Numbered from the stretch's first letter, positions 43,707 to 52,944 are shown. The stretch: 64,000 bases of DNA from CAWBQO01 sp963790965 (GCA_963790965.1 CAWBQO010000003.1:930001-994000); one strand, 5' to 3'. Notes: generated by a model not told the origin, from the letters alone. Translations and numbers: made by a program.

Positions 43707-45116
43707 TCAAGAAATAAATCCTTCTTCCCGGTACTTTCGCAGCTTGTTGCGGATCGTCCTCGCGCTGATGCCGAGCCGGTCCGCGGCAAGCTGCTGATTG
43801 TTATTGCTGTCTTGCAGCGCTTGAAGGATCATGTAGCGCTCCATGTCGTCGATCGTTTCCATCTTGTCCGCGCTTCCATTCTCCGTCGCTCCAGTGCGGC
43901 TTTCCGCGTCGGTAAAGAAAGCGTTGAAAACGTCGCCCGGTTCGATCACGTCGCGCTCGGCCGAAAGCAGCACGCCGCGCTGAATCATGTTTTCGACCTG
44001 CCGCACATTGCCCGGCCACGGGTACTGCTGCAGCTGCCGCTGAAGCTCGGGACTAACGGTTTTCTTTGGCAGCCCGTAAAGCCCCGTGTACTTCTCAACG
44101 AAGAAGGAGACGAGCAGCGGGATGTCCGAGATGCGGTCGCGAAGCGGAGGCACCGCGAGCGGGAAGACCGAAAGCCGGTGATAAAGGTCTTCGCGAAAGA
44201 TGCCCCGGTTGATGGCGTCGCTCAGGTTCCGGTTGCTTGTCGCCACGACGCGCACGTCGACCCGCTGCGCCTCTGAAGACCCGACCTTCGTGAACTCGCC
44301 TTCCTGCAGAACGCGCAGCAGTTTGGCCTGGACCGGCAGGGCCACCTCCGTAATCTCGTCCAACAGCAGCGTGCCGCCGTCCGCGCGCTCGAAAGCGCCG
44401 GTCATGTCGTCGATAGCACCCGTGAAGGCCCCCTTGCGATGGCCGAAGAGGTGACTCTCCACGAGTTCGCTCGGCAGATTGGCGCAGTTCAGCGTCACGT
44501 ACGCGCCATCGGCGCGGTCGCTCTTTTGGTGAATGAGTTTCGCCAGGATCTCCTTACCCGTCCCGCTTTCGCCCTGGATGAACACGGGAGCTTTATTGCG
44601 GGCGATGAGCGGAAGCATCCCCTTGAGCTGCTGAACGGAAGCGTGCTCGCCGACATAATTCACCTCGGCGGTTGCTTTCTTGCCCCGCGTCTTGCGAGCG
44701 GGCCGCGCCGCGGCGGGTGCCGCCTCTTCCTCCTCGTCCCTTGCCGCCCGCTCGGCGAGGTGCCGCTGAACGCGCTCGACAAGCTCCGTCGTCGAGAACG
44801 GCTTCGGGATGTAATCGATCGCGCCGTTCTTCATGGCGCGAACGGCGTGCTGCACATTCGAGTGCGCCGTAATCATAATGACGCGCGTGGACGGGTACTC
44901 CTCGCGGATGTGCGCAAGCAGCTCCAGGCCGTCCATGTCCGGCATCATGAAATCCGTCACCACGAGGTCGAACGGCTGCGCCTTCAGCACCTCTATTGCC
45001 TGAACGGCACTGGAGCAAGCGGTAACCTTGATGCCTTGGCGGGCGAAAAGCCGTTCAAAAAGGCCGTGGAGAAGCTGTTCATCATCGACGAAAAGGAGGT
45101 GGGGCTGTTGTGACAT
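43707..45116 (-). CDS. Sigma-54-dependent response regulator (FlrC/FleR-type)
   Basis: 469 residues from ATG 45116. The receiver comes first (DD at 11-12, phosphoacceptor Asp55 in VTDFMMPDMDG). The AAA+ domain has Walker A GESGTGKE, the sigma-54-contact loop GAFTGA and Walker B GGTLLLDE. The C-terminal Fis-type helix-turn-helix is QQLAADRLGISARTIRNKLRKYREEGF. It needs phosphorylation to remodel sigma-54 polymerase. Lying inside the flagellar cluster next to its kinase, and with several sigma-54 sites nearby, it is the likely flagellar class III activator, as FlrC in Vibrio and FleR in Pseudomonas. Confidence 0.93.
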   Translation of the reverse strand: MSQQPHLLFVDDEQLLHGLFERLFARQGIKVTACSSAVQAIEVLKAQPFDLVVTDFMMPDMDGLELLAHIREEYPSTRVIMITAHSNVQHAVRAMKNGAIDYIPKPFSTTELVERVQRHLAERAARDEEEEAAPAAARPARKTRGKKATAEVNYVGEHASVQQLKGMLPLIARNKAPVFIQGESGTGKEILAKLIHQKSDRADGAYVTLNCANLPSELVESHLFGHRKGAFTGAIDDMTGAFERADGGTLLLDEITEVALPVQAKLLRVLQEGEFTKVGSSEAQRVDVRVVATSNRNLSDAINRGIFREDLYHRLSVFPLAVPPLRDRISDIPLLVSFFVEKYTGLYGLPKKTVSPELQRQLQQYPWPGNVRQVENMIQRGVLLSAERDVIEPGDVFNAFFTDAESRTGATENGSADKMETIDDMERYMILQALQDSNNNQQLAADRLGISARTIRNKLRKYREEGFIS

Positions 45117-45218
45117 GGACCAAACGTGAGGCAACTACCTGATACAGTGACAAAGGTCCACTCGCCTTCGGAGCCGGGGCGATGGGGAGCCGATGGAAAA
45201 AAGAACCTACGTAATATT

Positions 45219-45935
45219 CTACAAATCCAGCACTGTTGCAAACTGTTTAGAGCAAAGTGCAAGATTGATTGAAAAACAAGTCCCTTTTTCCTCACTGTTC
45301 TCAGCGATGCCGAGCGTGCCGCCATGTTCGCGCACGATTCGGGAGGCCACCGGAAGGCCGATACCGAGGTTCTGCGCCTTCGTGGTGTAGAATGGCACGA
45401 AGATGCGCTCCGCAGGCCCGTCGACGCGAATGGCACCTTCGTTCCAGACACCCACCGACAGCCGATCATCGCTCTTCTGCACCATGATTCGCACTTCCGA
45501 GCGGCGGTCCGTTGCATCGAAAGCATTGTGCAGGAGCGCCAGCAGCGCTTGCCGAAGGAGCGGCAGATCCGCCACGACGAGGTCATCTTTCACGCTTTCC
45601 ATCTCGATCCGAAGCAATTCAAGCTCCAGGTCGTCCAGAAGGAACGTCGTGCTCTCCATCAGCTCGCCCACCGAGATCACGTTCATTGACGGGACGAGGG
45701 GCTGTCCGTACACCTGCAAATCGGAAAGCACGCGCTCGATGCGCTGCGCACCTTCCATGATACGGAAGGCGAGGTCGCGTTGCTCGCGTGTGGCAAGAGT
45801 CTCCGCCAGCAGGTCCGTATACCCTTCGATACCCGCCACATAAGAGCGTATGCGATGGGCGAGCGTGACCGATAGGTCCATGAGCGCCTGCTCTCCGAGT
45901 CCGGCGTCCAGCGTATCTATGTCAGGGGTCATCAT
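45219..45935 (-). CDS. Cytoplasmic histidine kinase (FlrB/FleS-type)
   Basis: 238 residues from ATG 45935; longer frames run into flgB promoter DNA. The H-box ALMDLSVTLAHRIRSYVAGIEGYTDLL is like FlrB/FleS (LAHxIR). The ATP-binding domain has LRQALLALLHNAFDAT (N-box), RIFVPFYTTKAQNLGIGLPVASRIV (F and G boxes) and GTCFSINL. There is no membrane segment or sensor domain apart from a short N-terminal leader, so it probably senses an internal cue such as basal-body completion. The cognate regulator gene follows on the same strand. Confidence 0.88.
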   Translation of the reverse strand: MMTPDIDTLDAGLGEQALMDLSVTLAHRIRSYVAGIEGYTDLLAETLATREQRDLAFRIMEGAQRIERVLSDLQVYGQPLVPSMNVISVGELMESTTFLLDDLELELLRIEMESVKDDLVVADLPLLRQALLALLHNAFDATDRRSEVRIMVQKSDDRLSVGVWNEGAIRVDGPAERIFVPFYTTKAQNLGIGLPVASRIVREHGGTLGIAENSEEKGTCFSINLALCSKQFATVLDL

Positions 45936-46194
45936 GAGCGGCGAGCGAAAGGGAGTTGGGGCGGACCGGCAGCGAGCCGGCCCCTTCACCTTTCCAAACG
46001 GTATGCCGCGCGGCGGATCCGGTCCCTTTCGCAGAAGACGGCCCTTTGCAGGAGTGTTACGGCAATCCTTTCCGGGAGGGCCGGAGCAAATAGCCGCCGC
46101 AGCGGGCGGAGAACCCTCTCTCGCGGCTGATCGGCCGGTCACGCAATGGCACGGCGCTTGAATAGACGCCATCCAAACAGCAAAACTTCGACTG
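45936..46194. other. Divergent control region between the kinase gene and flgB
   Basis: 259 bases separating two divergent transcripts. It holds a GC-rich hairpin near 45959-45982 (CCGGC/GCCGG with GGGGC/CCCC outside) and the sigma-54 site for flgB at 46147-46162. No clear promoter for the kinase gene was seen. Confidence 0.5.
46147..46162 (+). promoter_or_regulatory. Sigma-54 promoter for the flgB-to-flgE run
   Basis: TGGCACG-GCGC-TTGAA: the -24 half is perfect and the -12 half has TTGA in place of TTGC. The 10-base spacing is kept. It lies 33 bases before the flgB ATG and is the only strong candidate promoter for the long basal-body operon. Confidence 0.6.
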
Positions 46195-46536
46195 ATGATG
46201 GAAACGAACAAGGTCGCCCTCCTGCGCAACGCGATGCAGACCTACACGATGCGCATGGAGGCGCACGCGGGCAACATCGCTAATCTCGACACGCCGGGAT
46301 ACCGGCGCATGTCCGTCTCCTTTGAAGAGGCGCTGCAGAACTCGCTTCACAACGTGCCCGGCGTGAGGGACGGATCCGAAATAGCGCCGAAGATGGAAGT
46401 CGGCGACGGCCCGCCCGTCCTTGAAGACGAGCTAATGGGGCTTGCCGACACGCAGATGCGGACGCAGCTCACCACGCGCGCGCTGCGCGAGCACTTCGAT
46501 CTCCTCCGCACCGGCATCATCGGGCGTGCCGGATAA
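46195..46536 (+). CDS. flgB: Flagellar basal-body rod protein FlgB
   Basis: 113 residues. LRNAMQTYTMRMEAHAGNIANLDTPGYRRMSVSFEEAL is the FlgB rod motif (NxANxDTPGY). It is the most proximal rod subunit. ATGs at 46195 and 46198 are both possible. It starts the second flagellar run, facing away from the kinase gene. Confidence 0.92.
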   Translation: MMETNKVALLRNAMQTYTMRMEAHAGNIANLDTPGYRRMSVSFEEALQNSLHNVPGVRDGSEIAPKMEVGDGPPVLEDELMGLADTQMRTQLTTRALREHFDLLRTGIIGRAG

Positions 46537-46578
46537 CAGAGCCGAGTTTCGCTGCCGTTCGTCTATCGCACCCCTGCC

Positions 46579-47079
46579 ATGCTGATCAACAACCGATTCT
46601 TTTCCGTCTTCCGCACCGCCGCGCGCGGAATGGAGGCGCAGCGCATCGCGCTCGGCACCGCGTCCGAAAACATTGCGAACGCCGGAACGACGCGCACGGC
46701 GGACGGCGGCTCCTACGCCCTCAAGCGCGCCGTGCACCAGGCACCGGCAGAGGGTCAGAGCCGGTTTGGAACGCTCATGGCACGCGCGGAGATGGACGTG
46801 CAGCGCTCCGATCCGCGGCATCTGCTCGGCGGCGAACTGAGCCTGCACGAGCCGGAACAGGATTACGGCCCCACGACCGAGGTGCAGTCCGAACTGCGCC
46901 TCCGCGCCGAGTACGACCCGACGCACCCCGACGCCGACGCTGCCGGATACGTTCATTACCCCGACATCAACGTCGTTGAGGAAATGGCACGCATGGTTTC
47001 GGCGAACCGTATTTACGAGGCCAACTTGACGGCCGTTCAGGCAGCCAAAGAAATGATCAAGCGAACGCTGGAGATCTAA
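46579..47079 (+). CDS. flgC: Flagellar basal-body rod protein FlgC
   Basis: 166 residues. The N-terminus FFSVFRTAARGMEAQRIALGTASENIANAGTTRTADGGSY and the C-terminus HYPDINVVEEMARMVSANRIYEANLTAVQAAKEMIKRTLEI are canonical FlgC. It forms part of the proximal rod with FlgB and FlgF. Confidence 0.95.
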   Translation: MLINNRFFSVFRTAARGMEAQRIALGTASENIANAGTTRTADGGSYALKRAVHQAPAEGQSRFGTLMARAEMDVQRSDPRHLLGGELSLHEPEQDYGPTTEVQSELRLRAEYDPTHPDADAAGYVHYPDINVVEEMARMVSANRIYEANLTAVQAAKEMIKRTLEI

Positions 47080-47150
47080 GAGACGCTTCGGCACGCCGGA
47101 TGCACGGCGAGTCGATACGCACCCAAACCCGAATTGTAAACAGCACGACG

Positions 47151-47408
47151 ATGAGCTACGGAGTCAACGCATACCGCCCTTCAGGCATCCAGTCTTACGC
47201 GAAAGCCGCCGAGATGACGGCCCCGCAGCCTGCAGCGCAAAGTGCAGCCCCAAAGGCGGCCGCTGATCTTTCGCGGGACGAAGACGAGATGATTCGGAAG
47301 TTCTTTCCCGGATCGGAATCGATGTCGCTTCGCCTCTACGGTCCGGAGCGGACGGCGCGCACGGTCAATCCTCATGCGCTCGGAAGCCGCTTCGATATGC
47401 AGGGCTAA
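47151..47408 (+). CDS. Small conserved-looking protein between flgC and fliE, unknown
   Basis: 85 residues from ATG 47151 (a longer frame from 47100 is less likely). Two parts are seen: a short tyrosine-containing start (MSYGVNAYRPSGIQSYAKA) and an Ala/Pro-rich linker, then a compact polar domain (RDEDEMIRKFFPGSESMSLR, then LYGPERTARTVNPHALGSRF). No family recognised. In most bacteria flgC and fliE are adjacent, so an insertion here suggests a lineage-specific rod or export factor. This is inference from position. Confidence 0.6.
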   Translation: MSYGVNAYRPSGIQSYAKAAEMTAPQPAAQSAAPKAAADLSRDEDEMIRKFFPGSESMSLRLYGPERTARTVNPHALGSRFDMQG

Positions 47409-47435
47409 ACCGCACGGGCGCAAAGAATCTAAGTT

Positions 47436-47747
47436 ATGACCATTTCTGAGCTACAACGACTTCGCACGGGCGCCACCGGCCTGAACGACGGTTTCGGCAG
47501 CCTGCCTCGCCCCAAGGAATCGGGCGGTGCCGGTTTCGGGGAAACGCTGAAGGAGGCGGTCGAGCAGGTAGACGCTTCGCAAAAGGAAGCCGGTCGGCAA
47601 ATCACCTCCTTCGTTGCCGGCGAGCAGGAGAACGTACACGACGTCATGATCGCCATGAACGAGGCCAAGCTCTCCTTCCAGCTCATGACCGAGGTGCGCA
47701 ACAAGATGCTCGACACCTACCAGGAACTCATGCGCATGCAGGTCTGA
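47436..47747 (+). CDS. fliE: Flagellar hook-basal body complex protein FliE
   Basis: 103 residues, the normal size. The C-terminal half EQENVHDVMIAMNEAKLSFQLMTEVRNKMLDTYQELMRMQV is the FliE signature. It connects the MS ring to the rod and is an early export substrate. Confidence 0.94.
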   Translation: MTISELQRLRTGATGLNDGFGSLPRPKESGGAGFGETLKEAVEQVDASQKEAGRQITSFVAGEQENVHDVMIAMNEAKLSFQLMTEVRNKMLDTYQELMRMQV

Positions 47748-47805
47748 AGCTGCGCCTCGCTCGACCTTCGCCGCCCACCACCCGCTTCGGCCCTGATCTC
47801 GCCCC

Positions 47806-49446
47806 ATGAACGGCTACCTGGACAACCTCAAACAATTCCTCACCCGGCTTTCCATCGGGCAACAAGTCGCCCTCTCGATGGTCGTGCTCGGCGGAATCGG
47901 CCTGCTCATCGCGATCGCCTACTGGGCGGGAAAGCCGGACTACACGCTGCTCTTCGGCAAACTCGAGTCTACCGAGGCGAGCCAGATCGTCGAGTCGCTG
48001 CAGTCGAAGGGCATCAAGTACGATCTGCGCGACAACGGCACCGCTATCTACGTCCCTCGCGAAGACGTTTACGAGCTTCGTTTGAGCCTGGCCGGCGAGG
48101 GCCTCGTGTCGAAGGGTCCGGCCGGATACGAGCTTTTCGATCAGGGCACGCTCGGCATGACGGACTTCATGCAGAAGCTGAACATGAAGCGCGCGCTCGA
48201 AGGCGAACTGGCGCGCACGATCTCCAGCATCGGCGAGGTCGAGCTTTGCCGCGTCCACCTCGTCATTCCGGAGCGCTCTCCTTTCCGCGAAGCGCAGACG
48301 CACCCGACGGCCTCGGTCGTCCTTCAGATGCGCAACGGAAACGGCCTCGCGGGCGCGCAGATAGAAGGCATCACGTCCCTCGTTTCGGGTGCCGTCGAGG
48401 GGCTGGCGACCTCGAACGTGACCGTGCTCGACACGCACGGCAATCTCCTCTCCAACCCCGACGCCGGCGACGAGACGGTTGCTGCAGGCAACTCGTACCT
48501 CAAGATGCAGCGCTCGGTCGAGGGCTACCTGACGGAGCAGGGACAGAGTATGCTGGACCGTATGCTCGGCCCCGGCAACGCGATCCTTCGCGTCAACGCG
48601 CGGCTTGACAACTCCCGCACCGTCTCGGAGTCGGAACTCATCGACCCGGAGAGCGCCACCATCGTTAGCGAAGAGCAGCTCGAGGAAACCGGCGACGGTG
48701 CCAACGCCACCTCGGCCGTTCGCAACTTCGAGATGAGCCGCACGCGCGAGCGTTCCGAAAAGAACAGCGGCGACATTTCTTACCTGACCGTCTCCGTCAT
48801 CCTCAATTACAAGCAAGTCCCCGACCCCGACCCGGAAGACGAGGCGGTGCCGGAGCCGGTCCCCTACTCGCCCGAGGAGATCCAGAACATCGAGTCGCTC
48901 GTGCGCAACGCTGTGGGCTTCAACGAGCAGCGCGGTGATCAGGTGGCGATTCATCAGACGCGCTTTGATACCAGCGTGGACCAGACGATCGCCGAGGATG
49001 TTCGCGCGCAGCAGCGCACCGAGCAGCTCCAACTGCTGCTACGCTACGGCCTGATGCTCCTGGCTCTCGGGGTGGCGGTCTGGCTTATCCGCTCCGCCTC
49101 GCGCAACATGCAGACGGCGAAAACACCCGTCGCGGCAGTCGCCCACAGGCGGGGTTCGTCGGTGCTCGGCGGCGCGAATCGAGCGCTCCCGGCGTCGAGT
49201 GGCGACGGGTCAGGCCCTCTTCCGCTCACGCCCAATGGCGAGTCGGACGGCGATGAAGAAGACGAGCTTGTGGATGTGAACGATGTATTTGCCAGTAAGC
49301 TTTCTCCCGAAGCGCGCAAGCGGCTCAAGGCCAAGCACATCATCTTCGAAGAGATCAAGCAGCAGGCTCTCGCCAATCCGCAGGCGGTGGTGGAGCTTGT
49401 CCGAACCTGGATGAACGAAGATCAGAAGCAGGGCCGCAGCAACTGA
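47806..49446 (+). CDS. fliF: Flagellar MS-ring protein FliF
   Basis: 546 residues. Membrane helix 1 is at about 20-43 (VALSMVVLGGIGLLIAIAYWAG), followed by the ring-building motif YTLLFGKLESTEASQIVESLQ and the YscJ-type domain (ARTISSIGEVELCRVHLVIPERSPF). Helix 2 is near 405-428 (LLRYGLMLLALGVAVWLIRS). The C-terminal tail RLKAKHIIFEEIKQQALANPQAVVELVRTWM binds FliG. It forms the base ring in the inner membrane. Confidence 0.96.
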   Translation: MNGYLDNLKQFLTRLSIGQQVALSMVVLGGIGLLIAIAYWAGKPDYTLLFGKLESTEASQIVESLQSKGIKYDLRDNGTAIYVPREDVYELRLSLAGEGLVSKGPAGYELFDQGTLGMTDFMQKLNMKRALEGELARTISSIGEVELCRVHLVIPERSPFREAQTHPTASVVLQMRNGNGLAGAQIEGITSLVSGAVEGLATSNVTVLDTHGNLLSNPDAGDETVAAGNSYLKMQRSVEGYLTEQGQSMLDRMLGPGNAILRVNARLDNSRTVSESELIDPESATIVSEEQLEETGDGANATSAVRNFEMSRTRERSEKNSGDISYLTVSVILNYKQVPDPDPEDEAVPEPVPYSPEEIQNIESLVRNAVGFNEQRGDQVAIHQTRFDTSVDQTIAEDVRAQQRTEQLQLLLRYGLMLLALGVAVWLIRSASRNMQTAKTPVAAVAHRRGSSVLGGANRALPASSGDGSGPLPLTPNGESDGDEEDELVDVNDVFASKLSPEARKRLKAKHIIFEEIKQQALANPQAVVELVRTWMNEDQKQGRSN

Positions 49447-49472
49447 GGCCACAGACTTAAAGAAGCAAAAGC

Positions 49473-50558
49473 ATGTCCGTTATAGAAGCCGAAGCCCCTG
49501 CCGCTGCCATGTACACTACGCCACCAAGCGCGTCCGGGGATGGCACGGTTGCACCAGCGGCCGAAAAGTCGCTGTCGGGGGTTCAAAAAGCAGCCGTGCT
49601 CCTCATCGCCCTTGGCACCGAAGCAGCCGCTCAGGTGCTCAAGACCATGCGCGACGACGAGGTCGAGCGCTTGAGCGTTGAGATTGCCACCTTGCGCGGC
49701 ATCGGGAGCGAAACCGTGGAACAGGTGCTCGTGGAATACCGCGACATCGCCATGGCGCAGAACTACATGCAGCAGGGAGGCGTCAGTTTCGCTCGCGAGG
49801 CATTGGAAGCAGCCGTAGGGCCTCGTCGCGCGGAAGAAATCATGATGAAGGTCGAGGCCGCTATGGAGGTCTCCGCCTTCCACCTGCTGCAGACGGTAGA
49901 GACGGCGCAGCTGCAGAGCTTCCTTGAAAACGAGCACCCGCAAACCGCAGCGCTGATCCTCGCTCACATCAATCCCCGGAAGGCCGCAGACATCATCTCC
50001 GGCCTCACCGTCGAGGTGCAGGAAGAAGTGATGTACCGCCTCGCCACGATGGGCAAAACGTCTCCGCAACTCCTTCGCGACATCGAAGAGGTGATTCGCG
50101 GCCAGATTGGTCTGCTCTTCGGCGGTGAACTCTCTGCCGCCGGCGGCATCGAGAAGGTTGCCGACATTCTGAACAGCACCTCGCGTTCTGCCGAAAAGAG
50201 CATCCTCGAAGGGCTGCGCAATCGCGATGCAGAGCTTGCCGCCAACGTCAAGAACCTCATGTTTACCTTTGATGACATGGTCTTCATGAGCGACCGCGAT
50301 CTGCAGCGGGTACTCGTGGAAGTGGAGCAGCGCGACCTCGCGCTGGCCCTCAAGGCAACGTCCGACGAGCTTAAGACGAAGATCCTGCGCAACATGAGCG
50401 AGCGCGCCTCCGCGATGATCAAAGAAGAAATGGACCTCATGGGGCCGGTCAAGGTGCGCGACGTGGAAGATGCCCAGCGGCGAATTACCGATGTAGTGCA
50501 GACGCTGGAAGAGCAGGAGCAAATCAGCCTTTCTTCCACGGGAGACGAAGTCCTGTAA
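49473..50558 (+). CDS. fliG: Flagellar motor switch protein FliG
   Basis: 361 residues. The N-domain is VQKAAVLLIALGTEAAAQVLKTMRDDEVERLSVEIATL, the middle domain has FLENEHPQTAALILAHI, and the C-domain has MFTFDDMVFMSDRDLQRVLVEVEQRDLALALKAT with the charged residues that contact MotA. It transmits torque and switching. It follows fliF by 26 bases. fliM and fliN are not in this window. Confidence 0.97.
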   Translation: MSVIEAEAPAAAMYTTPPSASGDGTVAPAAEKSLSGVQKAAVLLIALGTEAAAQVLKTMRDDEVERLSVEIATLRGIGSETVEQVLVEYRDIAMAQNYMQQGGVSFAREALEAAVGPRRAEEIMMKVEAAMEVSAFHLLQTVETAQLQSFLENEHPQTAALILAHINPRKAADIISGLTVEVQEEVMYRLATMGKTSPQLLRDIEEVIRGQIGLLFGGELSAAGGIEKVADILNSTSRSAEKSILEGLRNRDAELAANVKNLMFTFDDMVFMSDRDLQRVLVEVEQRDLALALKATSDELKTKILRNMSERASAMIKEEMDLMGPVKVRDVEDAQRRITDVVQTLEEQEQISLSSTGDEVL

Positions 50559-50591
50559 ACGCGAACTCGCACGAATATCTGAGGCATTGAC

Positions 50592-51491
50592 ATGGAGCTG
50601 CGTACGGGCACGTCGGACCGAATCATCAAGCGCCACTCCTTCGGAGCGTTGGAATCGGCAGGCCTCGATACGGAGTTCGTCGCTCCTGAGCGCATCTTCA
50701 AGGCCACTTCGGTCCGTTCAGAGGAACGGGTGGCGGACGAAGAAGTCTTCACGCGCGGCATTCTTCGAGGTGCGAGTGCAAGCGTCGGAACGCGGGCCTA
50801 CGAGCTGCGGCCGTTAGAAATGCCGACCAAGCCCGCACCGGAGCCTGTCCGCGCCGAAGCGCCCGCAGCGCCGGAAGTCCGAACCAAAAGTGCCGACGAG
50901 ATTCGCGCCGACCTTGAATCCGAGTGGACCCGTCGCATGAACGCCGCCGTGGAGGCAGCGCGGGCGGAAGGGTTTGCGTCCGGCGTGCAGGAAACTACGG
51001 TTCGGTATGAAGCCGAAATCGAGACACTAAAGTGCGAATCGGCGGAGACCGCGCTCGGACTCGAGGCTGCGTTCAGGGCTGAGATTGCCGCGCTCGAGCC
51101 GCTTCTCGTAGAATTGACATTTGAGATTGCAGAGACGTTGCTCGACGGTCCGGTGCCGGAAGGTACACGCGCGATCGCCGGCCGCACCCTGAGCGAAGCG
51201 GTCGACGCCATGGCCGGCAGCTCGCCCATTGATGTTTCGCTGCATCCGGTGGACTTCTTGCGGCTGCAGGAATCCGGACTGGTGGATCAATTGACGGCGC
51301 TGCACAGCGGGCTTCGCTGGGAACCGTCGGCGGAGCGCCTGGCGGGCGAGTGGGTCGTCCATTCCCCCACCGCAGTTATCCGCCGACTGCAGCACGAACT
51401 TCTCGCTACGCTGCGCAAGCGTGTCGGCCTCTCCGCCCTTCCCGCCGCTCAGGAGACGCCCACCGGCGCGCTGCCGGCGACCCGCGCGTAA
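50592..51491 (+). CDS. fliH: Flagellar export ATPase regulator FliH
   Basis: 299 residues. The middle has a long charged helix (SADEIRADLESEWTRRMNAAVEAARAEGFASGVQE) and the C-terminal third (LVELTFEIAETLLDGPV, then LHPVDFLRL) matches the FliH/YscL stator-like fold related to the F1-ATPase b/delta subunits. It controls and docks FliI. The Ala/Pro-rich N-terminal 80 residues are less typical. Confidence 0.88.
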   Translation: MELRTGTSDRIIKRHSFGALESAGLDTEFVAPERIFKATSVRSEERVADEEVFTRGILRGASASVGTRAYELRPLEMPTKPAPEPVRAEAPAAPEVRTKSADEIRADLESEWTRRMNAAVEAARAEGFASGVQETTVRYEAEIETLKCESAETALGLEAAFRAEIAALEPLLVELTFEIAETLLDGPVPEGTRAIAGRTLSEAVDAMAGSSPIDVSLHPVDFLRLQESGLVDQLTALHSGLRWEPSAERLAGEWVVHSPTAVIRRLQHELLATLRKRVGLSALPAAQETPTGALPATRA

Positions 51492-51528
51492 GCGGTAGTA
51501 TTTTCATCTTTCGGCCCATCGCCCCTTC

Positions 51529-52848
51529 GTGAGTTACCTTCGAGAAACCCTCCAGGACGTGCGCGAGATGCGCCTTCAGTCGCTCTCCTTCGGGCGCGTT
51601 CAGTCCGTCGTGGGCTTGCTGGTGGAGGCGAGCCATGTTCGCGCCGCTGTAGGGGAGCTTTGTTTCATCTACGAAGACGACTCGCCGGCGAGCCGGAAGA
51701 TCAAAGCCGAAGTCGTCGGCGTGCGCGGTAGTACCTGCGTACTAATGCCCCTCGAAGAGACCGTCGGCCTTCGCGCCGGCTGCCTTGTGCAGCGCTCTGC
51801 CCTTCCACTGACCGTCCGCGTGGGCGAGAAACTGCTCGGCCGCGTGATCGACGCCAACGGACGGCCGCTTGACGGACTCGGTCCGCTCGCACTGCGGCAG
51901 GAGCAGCCCGTTCACCGGGAGCCGCCGTCTCCGCTCGAACGGCGCATCATCGACACGCCGCTGCCCACCGGCGTCAATGCCATCGACGCTTTTCTGACAC
52001 TCGGGCGCGGGCAGCGCGTGGGCATTTTTGCGGGATCAGGAGTCGGCAAGAGTACGCTGCTCGGCATGATCGCGCGGCAGGCGCAGGCGGATGTAAACGT
52101 GATCGCCCTCATCGGAGAGCGAGGCCGCGAAGTTCAGGAGTTCATTGCAGACAGCCTCGGCGAGGAAGGACTGGCGCGCTCGGTAGTCATAGCCGTCACC
52201 GGCGACCAGGCGGCGATGAGCCGCGTAAAAGGCGCGAGTGTCGCGCTCGCCGTGGCCGAATACTTCCGCGACCAGGGCAAGGACGTGCTCCTCATGATGG
52301 ACTCCGTAACGCGCGTGGCCATGGCGCAGCGCGAAATCGGATTGGCCGTTGGGGAGCCGCCGACCACGCGCGGCTACACGCCGAGTGTCTTCGCGCTTCT
52401 TCCCCGCCTGCTCGAACGCGCCGGATCCGACAAACGCGGCAGCATCACCGGCATCTTCACGGTCCTCGTCGACGGCGACGACATGAACGAACCGGTTGGC
52501 GACGCCGTCCGAGGCATTCTCGACGGACACATCGTGCTGTCGAGGAAGCTAGCTCATGCCAACCATTTTCCTGCTATCGACGTGCTGCAGAGCGTCAGCC
52601 GCGTCATGCCGCGTGTCGTTGCTCCGGCAGATCGTGCCGCAGCCGATGAAGCGCGGTCGCTGCTCGCCGCCTACCGCGACGCCGAGGACCTGATTCGCAT
52701 CGGCGCCTACAAGCGCGGCACCAACGCCACCACCGACCGGGCCATGGCGGTGCACAGCAGTCTGCAGGGCTTTCTGAAGCAGCCGGTACATGGCGCACTC
52801 GACCCGCATCCATTCGTCTCGCTGCGGCGCGCGCTCGGCGCGGCTTAG
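51529..52848 (+). CDS. fliI: Flagellar export ATPase FliI
   Basis: 439 residues with a GTG start at 51529. Walker A GIFAGSGVGKST, GERGREVQEFI and the Walker B region QGKDVLLMMDSVTRVAMAQREIGLAVGEPPTTRGYTPSVF are standard for FliI. It hydrolyses ATP at the cytoplasmic face of the export gate. It lies between fliH and fliJ as usual. Confidence 0.97.
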   Translation: MSYLRETLQDVREMRLQSLSFGRVQSVVGLLVEASHVRAAVGELCFIYEDDSPASRKIKAEVVGVRGSTCVLMPLEETVGLRAGCLVQRSALPLTVRVGEKLLGRVIDANGRPLDGLGPLALRQEQPVHREPPSPLERRIIDTPLPTGVNAIDAFLTLGRGQRVGIFAGSGVGKSTLLGMIARQAQADVNVIALIGERGREVQEFIADSLGEEGLARSVVIAVTGDQAAMSRVKGASVALAVAEYFRDQGKDVLLMMDSVTRVAMAQREIGLAVGEPPTTRGYTPSVFALLPRLLERAGSDKRGSITGIFTVLVDGDDMNEPVGDAVRGILDGHIVLSRKLAHANHFPAIDVLQSVSRVMPRVVAPADRAAADEARSLLAAYRDAEDLIRIGAYKRGTNATTDRAMAVHSSLQGFLKQPVHGALDPHPFVSLRRALGAA

Positions 52849-52878
52849 TTATCCACACTCCGCTATTTGGGTGGTTTT

Positions 52879-52893
52879 TGGCCGACGCTTTGC
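52879..52893 (+). promoter_or_regulatory. Possible internal sigma-54 promoter before fliJ
   Basis: TGGCCGACGCTTTGC: TGGC and TTGC with GG-N10-GC spacing, in the 96-base gap between fliI and fliJ, about 52 bases before the fliJ ATG. The gap is long for this operon, which supports extra control. Confidence 0.45.
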
Positions 52894-52944
52894 GCTGGGG
52901 TTGGATACGGTACATAGACCCCATCACCCTGCGAAATCCTTTCC

